Positions 37,748 through 49,974 of a stretch of DNA of 64,000 nt are shown here, in pieces. The notes under the pieces are model-generated. The model made no database searches. It was given only the letters and a program-made list of their open reading frames with translations, and had not been told where the DNA came from. Numbering within the stretch: the first letter of the stretch is position 1; each line of letters opens with the position of its first letter. The stretch lies in assembly GCA_963575745.1 (NCBI GenBank), contig CAUYUJ010003980.1, forward strand, positions 317,143 to 381,142, in the 5' to 3' direction. The position numbers and the translations under genes are program-made. This stretch comes from Prorocentrum cordatum. Lineage: Eukaryota > Sar > Dinophyceae > Prorocentrales > Prorocentraceae.

Positions 37748-40413
37748 CCCCAGCACCGACTGCGTCACACGGCGCTCACCAACATCAGCTGGATGCATTG
37801 CGAGGTGAGCTGGATGAACGTATGCCGAGCTTGGGGGACCCAGCCCTGGGTGATCGCGATCAAGCACCTCCAACGGCCAAGTGGAGACACTGGCATGTTC
37901 GTGCGGAGCTGGCGCTGAAGCTGGCCGTGGAGCACGACTACGTGTCGGGGGGGAGGTTGAGTGAGCGGGAGAAGGGGTCCGCTCCGACGACGAAGCCCGC
38001 TTCCCATGGTGCTCTCCACCGTCTTGCTCAGACGATTGCATTACGCCGACTTCTACGACTGCATCGACAGGTATCGGAGGTCATCAAGGAGGGCCCCACA
38101 GCGGCCACACGCTATTTGGAGGGCCATCTGTTTGTACGTTTCGCCCGTGCTGGTTGGGAAGGCCTCTTTGAGGTACCTCTCTACGGGGTCCCGCTGCATG
38201 CTGAGGCCTTGGATCTGCTCAGTGCTGGTATTTCCAGGGGACAACGCAGCATCCAGGAGTCTCAGTCTCGAGAGTGGCGACGGCGATTCGCCAGCTGGAA
38301 TAAGGATATCTACAAACTTGCCACACCATTATTCAGGGCTGCTTCACCGACGGCCCCAGCGGACGTTGTGGAGATGCACAAAGAATGGGAACAGCAGTGG
38401 GCGCCTGAGCCTGATCAGCATGATGCTGCTGGTCACTACACACGCTGGCAGGAGTGGGCCGCGAAAGTGGACTCCCCCCAGGCTCGTGAGAGCGAGCGTT
38501 GGTTGCCGAGTCTTGCTCACTTCGATGCTGTACTTGCCAAATGTCATGGTGCTCCTGGTCTGGACGGATGGACCGCGACGGAGCTCAACTTACTACGCCG
38601 TTTCTTCCCAGAGAAGATCCTGCAGTTGCACGAACTCTGGTGCGACGCCAGCCGCGAGTGTGTGGACACGCAGGGCATACTCGATCACGACGCTTTGGAC
38701 ATGATATGTCCGTGGCGTGCGGTTGGAATCCCAAAAAATGAGGTTGAGTTTCGACCCATCTCTGCGGGGTCAATCTTGGTCAGGGCATGGCTATCCGCAC
38801 TATCGGCTGGGATGCCTCAGCCGCCTGACAACCAGTACGCTGGACGACGTGCGACGAGTGTGGTTCATGCTATCAGCAGTTTGTTGCATTCGTGTGAAGC
38901 GTCGGAGGCCGATGCTGAATTGGATCTCAGCCGAGCCTACGACAGCATTGATCACGCAGTGGGCGCCCAGGCATGTATTTGTTCAGGGGCGCCCGCAGCA
39001 GTTACGTTCACCGCCGTGGCCGCGTGGAGAGGGCTACGTTACTGCAGCGTCAACTCCTCGTTGGCGCCACCCATCTGGGCGACGAGAGGGCCCCCACAAG
39101 GAGACTCGGTGGCCCCAGCTACGATGATCGCGGCCCTGGTACCTTGGCAGCCACCAGCCAGCCACGCCTTCATGGACGACAGGTCCCTCACGAGTACCAG
39201 CGCCGAGGAGCTCGCCAGGGACCTGAACTACACGCAACGCTTCAACACGGCGGTCGGCTTCAAGGAGAACGAGCGCAAACGGCAGATGTGGGACAGGACG
39301 GACCGACCACCCAAGCGGATCGAGCACTTGGGGATTGTTGCGACGCCTGCAGATGCCACGAAGCCGATATCATTACGAGGAGGCTGGGACAAGCTTCATA
39401 CTGCTATCCGTGCCCTGGGGGCTGTGCCTGGGGGGGGGGCTGAGATTCGCGCCAGACTGGCAGTTGCATATGTTCGCCCACTCTGGTTGTGGGCATGCCC
39501 GCTGATAGCACCACCACCTTTGATCTCTTGCAGAGCGCTGTTTCGGACGATCACACGGTCGACGAACAAGTGGTGGTGCTATGGTCGATGGTGGGCACAG
39601 CATGTACACCTACATCCTCAGCTGTCTGGGGCGTTGCAGGCTCTCAAAGTGGTTGTTCAGGAACGGTTGGTGTGGTCTACCTTTCTGGAGCAGGCGATAC
39701 TACGACATACGCAGGTGCTGGGCCTCACTTTCATATCTTACGCCGATCGTCGGGGTTGCTGCTTGCAGGTGGACCCAACGGATGATCACAGAGTGGTGAG
39801 TATACTGCAGGGGGTGGTGGATGGCCAGAATCGGTTCTGGACGCATCGTCCTGGCGGAGATCACCGCTACGAGAAGAAGGTCGAGCACGTTCTACGCTGT
39901 GTAGCAAGGATACGTTGCTTGGTTATGGTCAATGACGCGAGGTTCGACGCTGCTGAGATCCTGGACGTGGATGTGGATGCAGAGTCGAATATCACATACA
40001 AGCAAGTTTACAAGCGTCTCTCTGAGGACGAGAGGCGTCTGGTGCGAATCTATCGTGCTGGAGCGGTGTCCTCGGAGACGCGGAGGTGTTCGGGCAAGGA
40101 CTGCAAACTTTGTGGTTCAACGTCTCCGAGTTTCAGACATTACTGGGATGAATGCCCAGAGTACCACTACTCGCGAGTGGGTATTTCACGTCGATGCGGA
40201 CTTCCACTGGATTGGTGGACTACGGCACCACGTGTGTTGAGCAAATCTGGCTGGGTTGGTTTCTCAGATGCGCCGACACCTACTGCAAGGGCGACCAAAC
40301 TGACGGCGGCCGTGGAGATGGCGCTGGTGGTCTTGGGCACCGACATGGATACCAGGCTGCATCCTCGAGTTGACCACGCACCTCCTCGAGAGGGCCGAGT
40401 TGATCGAGGTTAA
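37740..40413 (+). CDS. LINE D reverse transcriptase with C-terminal zinc motif
   Basis: The frame is open from 37384, but the part before about 37740 overlaps the endonuclease in another register and is not the protein. RT motifs: IPKNEVEFRPIS, motif A ELDLSRAYDSIDH (nt about 38918), motif B GPPQGDSVAP (about 39086), motif C HAFMDDRS (FMDD at about 39168). The C-terminus has CSGKDCKLCGSTSPSFRHYWDEC (C-x4-C-x2-C-x8-H-x4-C, about 40087-40155), a zinc-binding motif found near the end of LINE proteins. About 890 codons without a stop make this the best preserved retroelement gene here. The register change from endonuclease to RT is either a recent indel or an assembly error; no clear slippery heptamer is visible. 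Confidence 0.85.
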
Positions 40414-40484
40414 CGTACTATCCGGTGGAGCTACTCCAGAGTTATGGTGCCCCACATACACCATCTTCTTCTTCGTGGTATATT

Positions 40485-41147
40485 ATGACGATTGCGCTGA
40501 TGATTGGTATCAGTACTGGATTTAGTATCTTTGCTACGATGTGGTTTGCGATGCTCCAGAATACCTGGATACATGATGACATGAGGAGCGAAGAGAAAGC
40601 ATCATACATCGCAAGTGGACACCATCCAGGATGGGACGGTCGCCACGTTGGCCGGCGTCACCACGACAGGCCAGCCACGATCCCCGAGCACGACGATGGA
40701 GATGTCCCGATGGAATCACCACCAGCTTTTGTTGCCGCGCAGAGCCAGTCATCATCCTCAGCCAGAAGCTCAGCAGCACTCACACCAGCTGCGCCCGCAT
40801 CGCCGCAGGGATCGAGTGCACCATCAACGCCCATGATGATTCCCAGCTCATCATCAGCAAGTGTCGTTTCGTGGATCGGATCGACACCTGCGTCTGCGCC
40901 CATGGAGATGCACGAGCGCGTCACCAACCAACACAACATTCGAGTTGGGCACAACCCGCACTCCGTGTACATAACCTGCAGGACGTGCAAGAAACACGGG
41001 TCGTGGCTTTGCTGGAGCCACATGACCAGCGCTCCAGATTTCACGAGGATGCATCACAACTCGCGCTGGGACCTGCAGAACAGGTGGAATCATATGATGG
41101 GGACAGAAAGGCCCAAGCCCGTGCAAACTGCTCAGAAGATAACGTGA
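40485..41147 (+). CDS. Membrane-anchored Ser/Pro-rich ORF downstream of LINE D
   Basis: The first ATG of the open frame is 40485 (the frame extends to 40425 without ATG). The 220-residue product starts with a strong transmembrane segment (IALMIGISTGFSIFATMWFAML), then an acidic/Ser/Pro-rich middle and a C-terminal region with C-x2-C, CW and several His (ITCRTCKKHGSWLCWSHM). It begins about 70 bases after the RT stop. Membrane tails also follow RNase H in the minus-strand copia at 49 kb, so this could be the 3' tail of copia element B displaced by LINE D, or a second LINE D ORF. No family recognised. Confidence 0.5.
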   Translation: MTIALMIGISTGFSIFATMWFAMLQNTWIHDDMRSEEKASYIASGHHPGWDGRHVGRRHHDRPATIPEHDDGDVPMESPPAFVAAQSQSSSSARSSAALTPAAPASPQGSSAPSTPMMIPSSSSASVVSWIGSTPASAPMEMHERVTNQHNIRVGHNPHSVYITCRTCKKHGSWLCWSHMTSAPDFTRMHHNSRWDLQNRWNHMMGTERPKPVQTAQKIT

Positions 41148-41569
41148 AGCATGCCGCCGCTCTGTGCCGCCGTTCTGCTCAGTTGCTCTGATATTTTTTA
41201 CATAAGGACCGCCACTTCTGGTGGCCGACTGGGTAAGCCCGCGCTGCAAGAGTGGAGTAGCCGCGCCCGGCACACACCAGCCAGGAAGCTCCATTCAGTG
41301 CGCGCAATAATCATTCATCTTCCGGTGGTGACGACCACCCGGCTATCTGTTTCCTTACTAAGTGAGAACGATACTGGCCGCGAGCCAGCGCCAAGATCCT
41401 GCTAGAAATTCTTCACGCTTCGCGCATCCCCACCAGCTGCTCTCGCCGCCTGACCGTCGTCTCGCGGCCGCGACCAAAAAAGCATCCCCACCAGCCCATT
41501 CCAGAACAGCAACTTGTGCGAAGCATGCCGGCAGTCGTGGCTTTCGGGCGCACCTCCTCCTGCCCACGC

Positions 41570-41810
41570 ATATATCCTTCTATTTCTCTGGGTCTTTCGC
41601 TCTGGGAGCCTCTTGGAGGCATCTTGGGGGTATCCCGGGACCTTCTTGGGGATATTTTGGAAGTCTCTGGGCCCTTTTGGGGTTCCCGTGGTGCCTCTCG
41701 GGGCTCCCTTGGGGCTCCCTTGGGGCTCTCTTGGGGCGCTGTTGGGGCCCTCTTGGGGCTCTTTGGGGGTGTCTGGGAGGTCTCTTGGGGCCATCTTGGA
41801 GGCGATAGAT
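41570..41810 (-). repeat. CCAAGAGGCCCC array, minus orientation
   Basis: Plus strand reads CTTGGGGGTATC, CTCTTGGGGCGC and similar: the CCAAGAGG unit in reverse. It is followed at 41.86 kb by the same repeat in forward orientation, so the 41.6-42.9 kb cluster is an inverted pair of arrays. Confidence 0.8.
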
Positions 41811-41879
41811 CAAAACAGGGACGAGCACTTATCTCGCCCCCCCCCGTCGGGTCCCGAAACCCTATGGAATTACAGCAGC

Positions 41880-42900
41880 GGCGCCTTTTCGGCTGTCCAA
41901 GATGACCTAAGATGGCGCCAAGAGGGCCAAAGAGCGCTCAAGATAACCTCCAAGATCGCTCAAGACAGCCCTCGATGTCTCAAGATAGCTCCCTACATGC
42001 CTACAGGAGGCTCCAAGACCGTGGCCACGGAGCCTCCCAAGGACGCCCCCGAGATGCCCAAATCCTTCCAAAACCTAAGGAAAAACAATGTTTTTGGCCT
42101 TCTCGCCTTTTCGCTTCCGATGGGCTGTTGAGGCTTACAGATGGCTCCAAGATGGCCCAAAAGAGCCCCAAGACGAGCCCAAGAGAGGCCCAAGACGGGC
42201 CTAAGAGCGCCCAAGAGCGCCTCAAGAGAGTTCCAAGAGGACCCCAAGAGGCGATTTTTCGGACCCCGACGGGGGGGGCGAGATAAGTGCTTGCCCCTTT
42301 TTTGATCGATCGATCCCAAGATGGCCCCAAGAGACCTCCAAGACCCCCCCAAAGTCCCCAGGAGTCCCCAAAAGGCCCTCAGGAGGCCCCCAAGCGGACC
42401 CAGGCCAAGAGGCAAAAGTTGATACTGTCCCTAAGATTTTAAACAGATTTTGGCGTTTTCGCGTTTTCGGCTTCCCGAAACCCCAAGACGGCCCAAGAGG
42501 CCCCCAAGACCGCCCAAAGAGGGCACAAGAGGCCCCCAAGAGGGCTCCAAGACGGTCCAAGAGGGCTCCGAAATGGCCCAACAGGCCTCCAAGACGGTCC
42601 AAGAAGGCCCCAAGAACGCCCCAAAAAAGGTCCCAGGGGGGGAGCACGAATCAACATTTCGAGCTCTCGGCCCTAAGAAGACCCCAGGAGCCCCTAAGAG
42701 GCCCCTAAAAGACCCCAAGACGCCCCAAACAGGCCCCAAGGAGGCCCCCAAGAGGCCCGCAAGTGGCCCCAGGAGGCTCCCCAAATGCCCCCCCGAGCAC
42801 GCAAGCAAGTGCCAACGACCCGACGCGTGTAAGAGTCCCCAAGAGGCCACCGAGAGGCCTCCCGAAAGAGTCCCCATAGACAAAACGCTTCCAGACGGCC
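41880..42900 (+). repeat. CCAAGAGGCCCC array, plus orientation, second cluster
   Basis: Degenerate 12-bp units as at 11 kb. Around 42055-42100 it includes CCTTCCAAAACCTAAGG, the reverse complement of the CCTAGGTTTTGGAAGG block of the 11-kb units, and near 42290-42320 the TTTTTTGATCGATCGATC block resembling TTCTTTGATAGATC. The clusters therefore share ancestry, with part in inverted orientation. ORFs in it are not genes. Confidence 0.85.
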
Positions 42901-42959
42901 CGCGACGCGTTCAAGACTCCCCCAGCGGCCACCAAGAAACCTCCCGAGAGAGCCCCCGT

Positions 42960-44200
42960 AAGCAAGAATACATAATTCCCTATGCGTTTCCGAAGGAACA
43001 AGAAACCCTAAACCCAAGAAGCATCCCTGAAGACTCTCACCCACAAACCACGCACAATATGGCGGGATGGGCCGAAGGCTCTTCGAACGCAGCTCCGGTA
43101 TGGAGGAGTTCAACAATGATTATCATCACCACCCCCTGCCAAAGCCGGTTCATGGTGATGGCCTGCCACGCTGGTCTGCCGTGCTGGTGAATCGAACCCC
43201 CCACGCAACCACCTGATGCCCCACAAAGCAGCAACCACTTACAAGCCAAATGAACAATGACGATCGTCCCGACACCTCCCCAGACGCTCCAAACAGATCG
43301 CCAAGAAGCTGCTCTACAGGAGCTGCATGACCCCCCACATGCCGAACGCAAGCCCTGATAAAAACAGCCGCCGCCCCTACAGCTCCGCACCGCGAAAGAC
43401 CACTCGGTCAGTCGACAACAGCGCGCAATTATGGGTCGGCGAAATGAGCGAAGCGGTTCAGTAATAGCTTAGAAGCGAACCAAAGGCATTCCTTGTGCCA
43501 GAACGTAAGGAGTAGCCGAATGCCACGAAGGATCAGAACACACGCCCTGGCCGCACAGCGGCCCATCTCACCTCCTCCCTCGGGCCACTGGCTGGAGGCT
43601 CCTGGGACCCCAGAGAATAACATCACCCGGGCGACTCCAACATAAGACCCATGGGAGGCCATCTGAAAGGAAAGCATTCCCAGGGCGCGCCGAGGAACCC
43701 AGGGGGTCCCTTTTCTGTGGAAGGAAAAAATCCTTGGCAAAGGGTTCGGGCACGGGGGTTACCCCTGCCAACAAGTCCGGAAGAGGAGTGAACTCTCAGC
43801 CGCGGGGGTGCTGGCGCGCGGGGTCCCGCCCCCCCGACGCAACCAGAAGAAGAAAAGCGCGAGAGCCCAGATTATGAAAGTAATGCGGCATCACTCGTAT
43901 AGTAGTTGTACTCAGGAATTGTACGAGTATCACTTGCACACTACAGCGCGTCCTATTTCCGAAACCGATAATTATGACTGTGCATACTGTCAACTTCTTC
44001 CGTCATCGCGATTCTTTTCTGCTTCCGTGCTCCCAAGTTGCGATCCTATAGTGTTTCCTAATTCCGAAGTCACGGTTCCCATACATCTCACAATCGCAAG
44101 TTTATAATATTAATTGCACTGCAGGACCAGGTGCACTCTAAGACCAGCTGCGCGCTAGCACATGATGGTGCCAATTGCACTCAAGTGCTAGGTGTACTCT
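42960..44200. other. No supported gene
   Basis: Mixed sequence, ORFs to about 117 codons, no motif recognised on either strand. Confidence 0.4.
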
Positions 44201-45150
44201 AGCCGGAGGGGTTCAAGGGCTCAAGTGGCAATACGCGCGCGGAAATTATGACAAAATTCCATGCGCCGCCAAGGGTCCCAGGTTTCACGGATCGCCGCGA
44301 AGGTGGACTCCCCGCGGAGGAAAAAAACAACTTCGGCCGGGGTGGGTGGGGGGTTCAGGCATGAGTCGCGGGGGCGATTGAATAATTGGCCCTTGCTGGA
44401 GGGCCACCTCGGCTCTTCCTCGAGCCCCTGGAAGCCCTTGGAAGCACTTGGAAGCCTTGGAACTTGGACGGTCCCTCAGGCTCCTAAAGGCCTTGAAACC
44501 TAGAGGCCCACTGCACCCCCCTCCGGGCACCGGGGATTTCCCAGGGGCACCTGCGGGACTCTGTGATTTCTACCCAGAACCCCCTGGGTCCGCTTTGACA
44601 CCTCCTGGAGACAACTGAGGGGATCCCCAGAGGCCCCCAGAAGGGCCCCCCGAGAACTCCTGGAAGCTCTCCCCGCGAGCCGCCCTGGAGTCGCTGAAGC
44701 GCCCGCCGTGCCCTCTCTCTGGGCTGGCGCGCCTTACACCCGAGGGATGCGGGAGGTGTCGCGCCGCGAGGCGCCCCGAATAGTCGACGAACAGCGCGGA
44801 TGATAAGACCACGAGCAAACGAACCTGGTGCAAGGACGGGCGAGGAAGAACGGCGGGGAGGCTGGGCGGGGGCGCCTTCTGGTTGTCGCCTTTGCCACCA
44901 AACGGGTACCAGATGCAACCAGTAGGCCTCGCCTCCTGCTCGACCACGGTGTCGGGGGACACCGCCTGGCAAGGGCCCGCCGCGATCTGCGAACCTGCTC
45001 CGAGCCGCTCCTCGAACAAGGGGGATGCCCGACGGTGGGTCTTGACCACGGCTCGTCGGCAGCGCTCTCGAAGAGTCTCGCCACCTGTAAGACAAGCCAG
45101 CAGGTATCGGGCGATGTAGTGGGAGGGGCGGCTGGCGCATTCTGATTCGC
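44200..45150. other. GC-rich stretch, no supported gene
   Basis: Long open frames on the minus strand (225 and 200 codons, 44484-45172) are Arg/Gly/Pro-rich with no domain recognised. A short CTTGGAAGCC repeat is present at 44425-44465. Confidence 0.4.
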
Positions 45151-45170
45151 ATTGGATCCACATCGTATTC

Positions 45171-45278
45171 ACGATCTCTCTATCTCTATCCCTCTCTCCC
45201 TCTCTCTCTTGATCTCTCGCTCTCTCGCTCTCTCGCTCTCTCTCTCTCTCTCTGTCTCTCTATCTCTCTCCCTCCCTC

Positions 45279-45313
<35 letters not shown>

Positions 45314-45362
45314 CCCTCTTTCTCGTTTTTGTTTTCTCTTATCTCTCTCTCTCTCTTTCTCC
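45171..45362 (+). repeat. CT microsatellite
   Basis: About 190 bases of CT/CTCG/CCCT with few interruptions, similar to the tract at 23.54 kb. Confidence 0.95.
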
Positions 45363-45399
45363 CGTCTTTGTCTCTGCATGTATGGTATGCCTTTTTTAT

Positions 45400-46680
45400 G
45401 CTATAGTTGTGCCCCCTGTAAGACCCCTGTACGAATAACAACTCTCCAACTTTCTATGTACCCCATAGCGACAACCACTGGACGACCGCTGGACAACCAC
45501 GTGAAAACAACGAGCCACCACGGGACAACCACGGGACCGCCGCGGGTCAGCCCGAAGTCACCAGCGGGCACACCACGCCACGCCGCGTCGCCACCAAGGG
45601 ACTTCTTGCCCGATAACTAGGCCTAGCTTCGAGAGACTGGCCGCCCGTCGCGCGCCCGCGCAGCTTCTCCTCGCCCTCACGCGCGTCACGGACGACTCGA
45701 ACGGAAACCGAAAATAATTTCCCAATGCGGGGAACGACGTGGTCTGCCAAACGTGTCGCGCTCGATGGATGAAGCGAGATCAGAGGGGGAGAGTCGCCGA
45801 TGGCTCAGCCCTTGACACGCGAGCCGAATCCAAGACGCGGGGCCCCTGCACGCAACGGAGAGACGAGCCTGGCAGACCAGCAGTGCACTGGACCGGGTCG
45901 ATCGAGACGATCGAGGCCAGAACGGTCGATCGATTCCGATTGTGGACAGAGCTCTGTCTGGGGCCTCTCAGCCGGCAGAAGATCGGCGATCGGCTGCGGA
46001 GCGGTGGCTGAGAATTTCAGCCCACCAGGCAAACAGAAGAAGTGGCATCGCGCGAAGACGGAGGCCTGCAGACCCGCCTTGTACAAGCCACAGACGCCCA
46101 TGACTACAGTCGACGCCTTGACATACAGAACCTGACGAGGGGCTTGTATTGCCACAGTCAACCCTGCGCAGAGCAGGTTCCTTGACGCTGACCCGATAAA
46201 CGGCTCAGAAATGGAAGCCCGTCCCAAGCCAAGAGTGTTCTTTATTTCAACATGAAAATTTAATTCTCCAGATTCCCTGTTACCTCAATTCGCGAGGTAA
46301 GGGAAGGGGTTGCGGGAGGTGGAAAAGACAGGGGAAGGACGGGGGAGGGGGTGGGCAGGATGGAAATGAAGGCCTGCAGGCCCCCAAACTCGGAGCTCTT
46401 CACGCTGTACTCCACGAGGCGCCGATCCTCGTTTGCATGATGGGCAACATAGTTGGCGGCAAAGATGGAACCATGACGCAGTGGCGAAACTGGAGGCCTT
46501 CGTGCATGAACATACCTAGGCTCGAAATGAACTGGCTGATGCAGCGCAGGGTTGTTCACAACGCGCCCTTTAATGCAATTGCACCACATTGCGGAGGTGG
46601 CGGCCGAAACATTGAACGAGCTCGAAACCAGTGCACTTGGTTAGATAATAAGACCTTGAAGATGCACGTTGACACACCCT
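45400..46680. other. No supported gene
   Basis: ORFs to about 140 codons on either strand without motif. Sequence complexity is normal; nothing further is visible. Confidence 0.35.
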
Positions 46681-46691
46681 GGCTCCCCGCC

Positions 46692-46780
46692 TCCTCCTCC
46701 TCCTCCTCCTCCTCCTCCTCCTCCTCCTCCTCCCCCTCCTCTGTCCTCCTCCTCCTGTCCCTCCTCCTCGTCCTCCGCCT
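46692..46780 (+). repeat. CTC microsatellite
   Basis: Near-perfect CTC run (about 13 triplets) followed by imperfect CTC/TGTC sequence. Confidence 0.95.
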
Positions 46781-46935
46781 GTCTCTTCCTGTCCGCTGGG
46801 GCGCCTTTCTTTTCTTCTTTCCAGCGGCGCCGCTGTCGACAAGGGCTTCCAGCCCGAGCCGTAGTGCGGCAGGCAATCCGCACGGCGCCGAACGGGTCCC
46901 GCAAGCTCCCTCCAGCCCTTGGCCAGGGGGGCCAA

Positions 46936-48216
46936 TCAGGCCGCCGGCACTGAGTGAAAGTACGGTGAAACCACTGGCGGTGCGAGGCGGCGCTGCGGAG
47001 AGACGCAGGTCAGGCCAGGGATAAGCGCGGGCGGTGAGGACGAGGTGAAGAGCAGAGGGAGTAGGGGTAGGAGGCGGGGGATGGGAGCAGCGAGGGACAG
47101 CTGGGGGCAGATGGGCCGAGGGAACAGGGAGCGGGGAAGGGCAAGCTTGGCGTGCTCGCGCCAGGTCTGACATCGGACCCAGCACATCTCTTCCCATTGC
47201 GCTGAAGTAGTTTCTATCCGCCGACTGGGGTGTCCTACAAGACATCCATTTCCCCAGTGCCCCCATCGTGTAATGGGCGAAAAAGGCATAGTTGCATTGT
47301 CTATGGGATGAGGTGGCGGATGAGCCGGAGGATGGCCAGAAAGAAACGCGGAGAATGAGGGAAGCCGGGGAAGAGCGGCCGCAGGTGGAGTACTAGCAGG
47401 AGGAGCGGGGAGAACAAGGGACCAGGGAGATGCGAATAATGAGAAAGGATGTGACCTGGCAACGACGAAGACGCAATCCGATCCAGAAGTATGGCTCGCG
47501 CTGGGGCGAGAGCGCTCCTCTGAACGACGGGAGCAAAACTCCGATCCTGACGTGTGGCCAACACTGCAGCGGAAGCAACGTGTTTGAAGGAGAACGCTCC
47601 AAACTAACAATGTGTGAAAACAATATGCGAGAGAGGAATCGCTGCTGCTCATAATCAGGGGAGAGGGGAAACTGTTCACATTTAGTAAATGACTGCGGGG
47701 AGGAAAAGAGGGATGAGGGAGGAAGGGGTAGAAACCAGAGTCGACTACCCAGACTTGGTTCGCCTGCAACGACGCCACCGTGACCCAGGAAAGAGCAAGA
47801 AGGATAAAACGAGGCCGACGAAGAGCGCTACTTTTTTCGCGGCGTGGCGGGGGGAGGGGGACATTGGAACGCATTGGGACACGCATGCGCGCGCACGTTT
47901 GCGCGCGAGGCTCTGTCCCAGCCCCCAATGCCTGCGCTCCAGTGCAAGAATGGGGGGCTCGACAGAAGGCAAATGAGAGAGCGCTGCTGCGACAAGACAG
48001 GCAGGGCCACTTTCTTACCCACTGCACTCCCGTCCCAGGCGCGGCGCGTAGGAGGCGAGTGGCCAATGCAGAAGCAAGCGAGGAGGCGGGCGGGAAGAGG
48101 GCGGGAAAGCGGACGAGGAGAGCACTCGCCATACGCCTCCCTGGCGGAGCTGCGCCACCGGCGGAACGTGAAGCAACGTGTTCTGACCAGCGCGCGGCGC
48201 GGGTCGGGGCCAGCAC
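46936..48216 (-). other. 426-codon open frame, coding status doubtful
   Basis: Open on the minus strand. The translation is Ser/Pro/Leu/Arg-rich with no transmembrane pattern that persists, no conserved motif and repeated HTSGSE/HTSGSD words (about 47480-47560). GC-rich, stop-poor DNA explains an open frame of this size. I do not call it a gene, but no other content explains the 1.3 kb. Confidence 0.25.
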
Positions 48217-48767
48217 GGCCCGCTGTGTGCGGGCCCTCGCTGAGGGCCGAGCGAAGTTTGGTCGAGGGTCCTGGTGGCCGAACGCGCAGGGTCACAACGG
48301 CGGCGGCAAGCGAGGCGCAAAGCAATCGAAACCGAGCTAGATGGAAATGAGGACAGCAGCTGTATCTCCACCAGCTGACAACTTCCCAGTGCGCCGAGGG
48401 GGTTTGGGCCCTCCCTCGGGAAAAAAGCGCAGCAGCAAACGACAATGCCTTTCTCGATCGCGCACGCGAAGGCAGGCATAATCATACGCAGCTGGATTCT
48501 CCAATACATGCTGTAGGCCTGTATCGTATCACTCACGGATTGGCATGATCCCGTGCCGCACACTCTCTGACTCTCTGCCGTCGGCGCCAAGGCGCCTGGG
48601 CGCCTGCGACGGCCTGCATGCGGACGATCCGGCTCGCAGCAACATGCCAGCATGCCACTTCCGAGCCGATGCCGCGCTCATCTCGCCCTGGCGCGATATC
48701 TGCTTACTGTCCGAGCTACAGTACCTGAAGAGTTCCTCTCCGACCTCGACGATGACTGGCATGCCAG

Positions 48768-49613
48768 TCAGGCCCGCCGCTTGAGGATCTTCGCGATTTC
48801 GCTGAAGCTGACCTCCATCAAGTGGAGCTGCTCCACCTGGCGCGTGGAGTCCCACGCTCTCGGCCTCTTGCGAGCGCTCAAATTCCTTGCTCTGTCGACG
48901 TTGGGCTCCACCGTAGTGGTCGGCGCCACCGCGCCGTCGTCGATGTCCATCTCGTCCTCCGCGGACGCGGCTGGCGGCGCTTCGACAGCAACATGCCCCG
49001 TGAATCCGAACAGACTCCCCACCTGCCACGCAAGATGGGCCACCGCCACGAGCAGGATGCCAAGGACTTGGAGCAGCGCCAGGACCACGAACCCGATTAT
49101 GTCGTCGTCGTCGTCGTCGATTCTGACATTGGTGCTAGCCTTAGCTATGCCCACGTCCACTGCCGTCGTCAGAAGTACTGTCGCTATCGATATGGCCAGG
49201 ATAACCGCTCGCCCCTTTGCCGCGCTGCCTGCCGCCAGCACAAGAATCTCCAGAACTGCCAGCTCGCGATGGCTGCATTGCGTAACCCTTGAACCGGACA
49301 TGGCTGGCAGCAGGACCGTCGACGCTGAGGGCTTCGGGAGGCCGTCCGCGGCCATGGCATCCGTTCCCGCCCAGGTGAGCGCGGCGTTCTCATGCGGCTC
49401 GGCATGCACTCGGAACGCAAATGCTGTTCGGCGTGGGTGCCGCCGTCGCCGTTGACCGAGGCCTAAAGGTTGTCGCTGTCCTGGACCGCGATGAGCGTCC
49501 TTCCTCTTCGCCGACTCCACCTCGACCACCTTGAGCGTCGCGTCGCCAAGGGCCAGGGGGGCGCATCTCGCGCGGGAACTACCTCCAGAACCGGCCGCAC
49601 CCCATCGCCTCAC
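48768..49613 (-). pseudogene. C-terminal tail of copia-like element E, membrane segments
   Basis: The frame contains ALTWAGTDAMAADGLPKP, matching the W...M.ADGLTKPL motif that closes copia RNase H (about 49340-49385). After it come two hydrophobic segments, AVILAISIATVLLTTAVDVGIA and IIGFVVLALLQVLGILLVAVAHLAW, separated by a run of Asp (VRIDDDDDD), then an acidic tail (AEDEMDIDDG) and a basic helical end. Upstream (49.55-49.86 kb) RNase H motifs continue in other frames. First codon is GTG; it is an internal piece, not a start. Membrane tails after copia pol are inferred to be normal for this group. Confidence 0.5.
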
Positions 49614-49861
49614 CGATGCTGTCGGCCTCCGCCGCCACTGCAGACCTAGTCGTCGCGCTCGAAAGCTGGCTGGTGCGAGCAGGAATCGCTTGCCGCGGCC
49701 GCGCAGGATCGCGCGCCCCAGGCCATTCGTCCGGCGAACGAGGAATCGCCATAGGCCCGAACCGCCGCATCCTTGACGCGGTGAATCTCGCCCCCCTGAT
49801 AATTACGTCGCTGGGCCCCCGCGCACCCACTTGCGGCGGGCACCGCATCTGCCACAGCCAT
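49555..49861 (-). pseudogene. RNase H remnant of copia-like element E
   Basis: One minus-strand frame has VRAYGDSSFAGRMAWG (first catalytic Asp of RNase H, about 49730-49775); another, slightly downstream, has SQLSSATTRSAVAAEADSIGEAM (the S..AAE motif with catalytic Glu, about 49610-49680). The order and spacing are right for RNase H, with one frameshift between them. It feeds directly into the ADGLPKP tail. Upstream it is cut off by the GCAAT array. Confidence 0.55.
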
Positions 49862-49974
49862 CCGAGGCGTCGCAGGTGCCCTTGGCCTTTCCCGCAGTAC
49901 CCGGGTGGTCCACGAAAGAAATCATTACATGTTAGCAAGCGTTGACCCAAAACTGCGAGTTCTTGCAAGATATG

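Noticed and set aside
46936-48216. 426-codon minus-strand ORF as a host gene
   Set aside because: Low-complexity, no conserved motif, composition matches non-coding GC-rich DNA. Left as doubtful rather than called.
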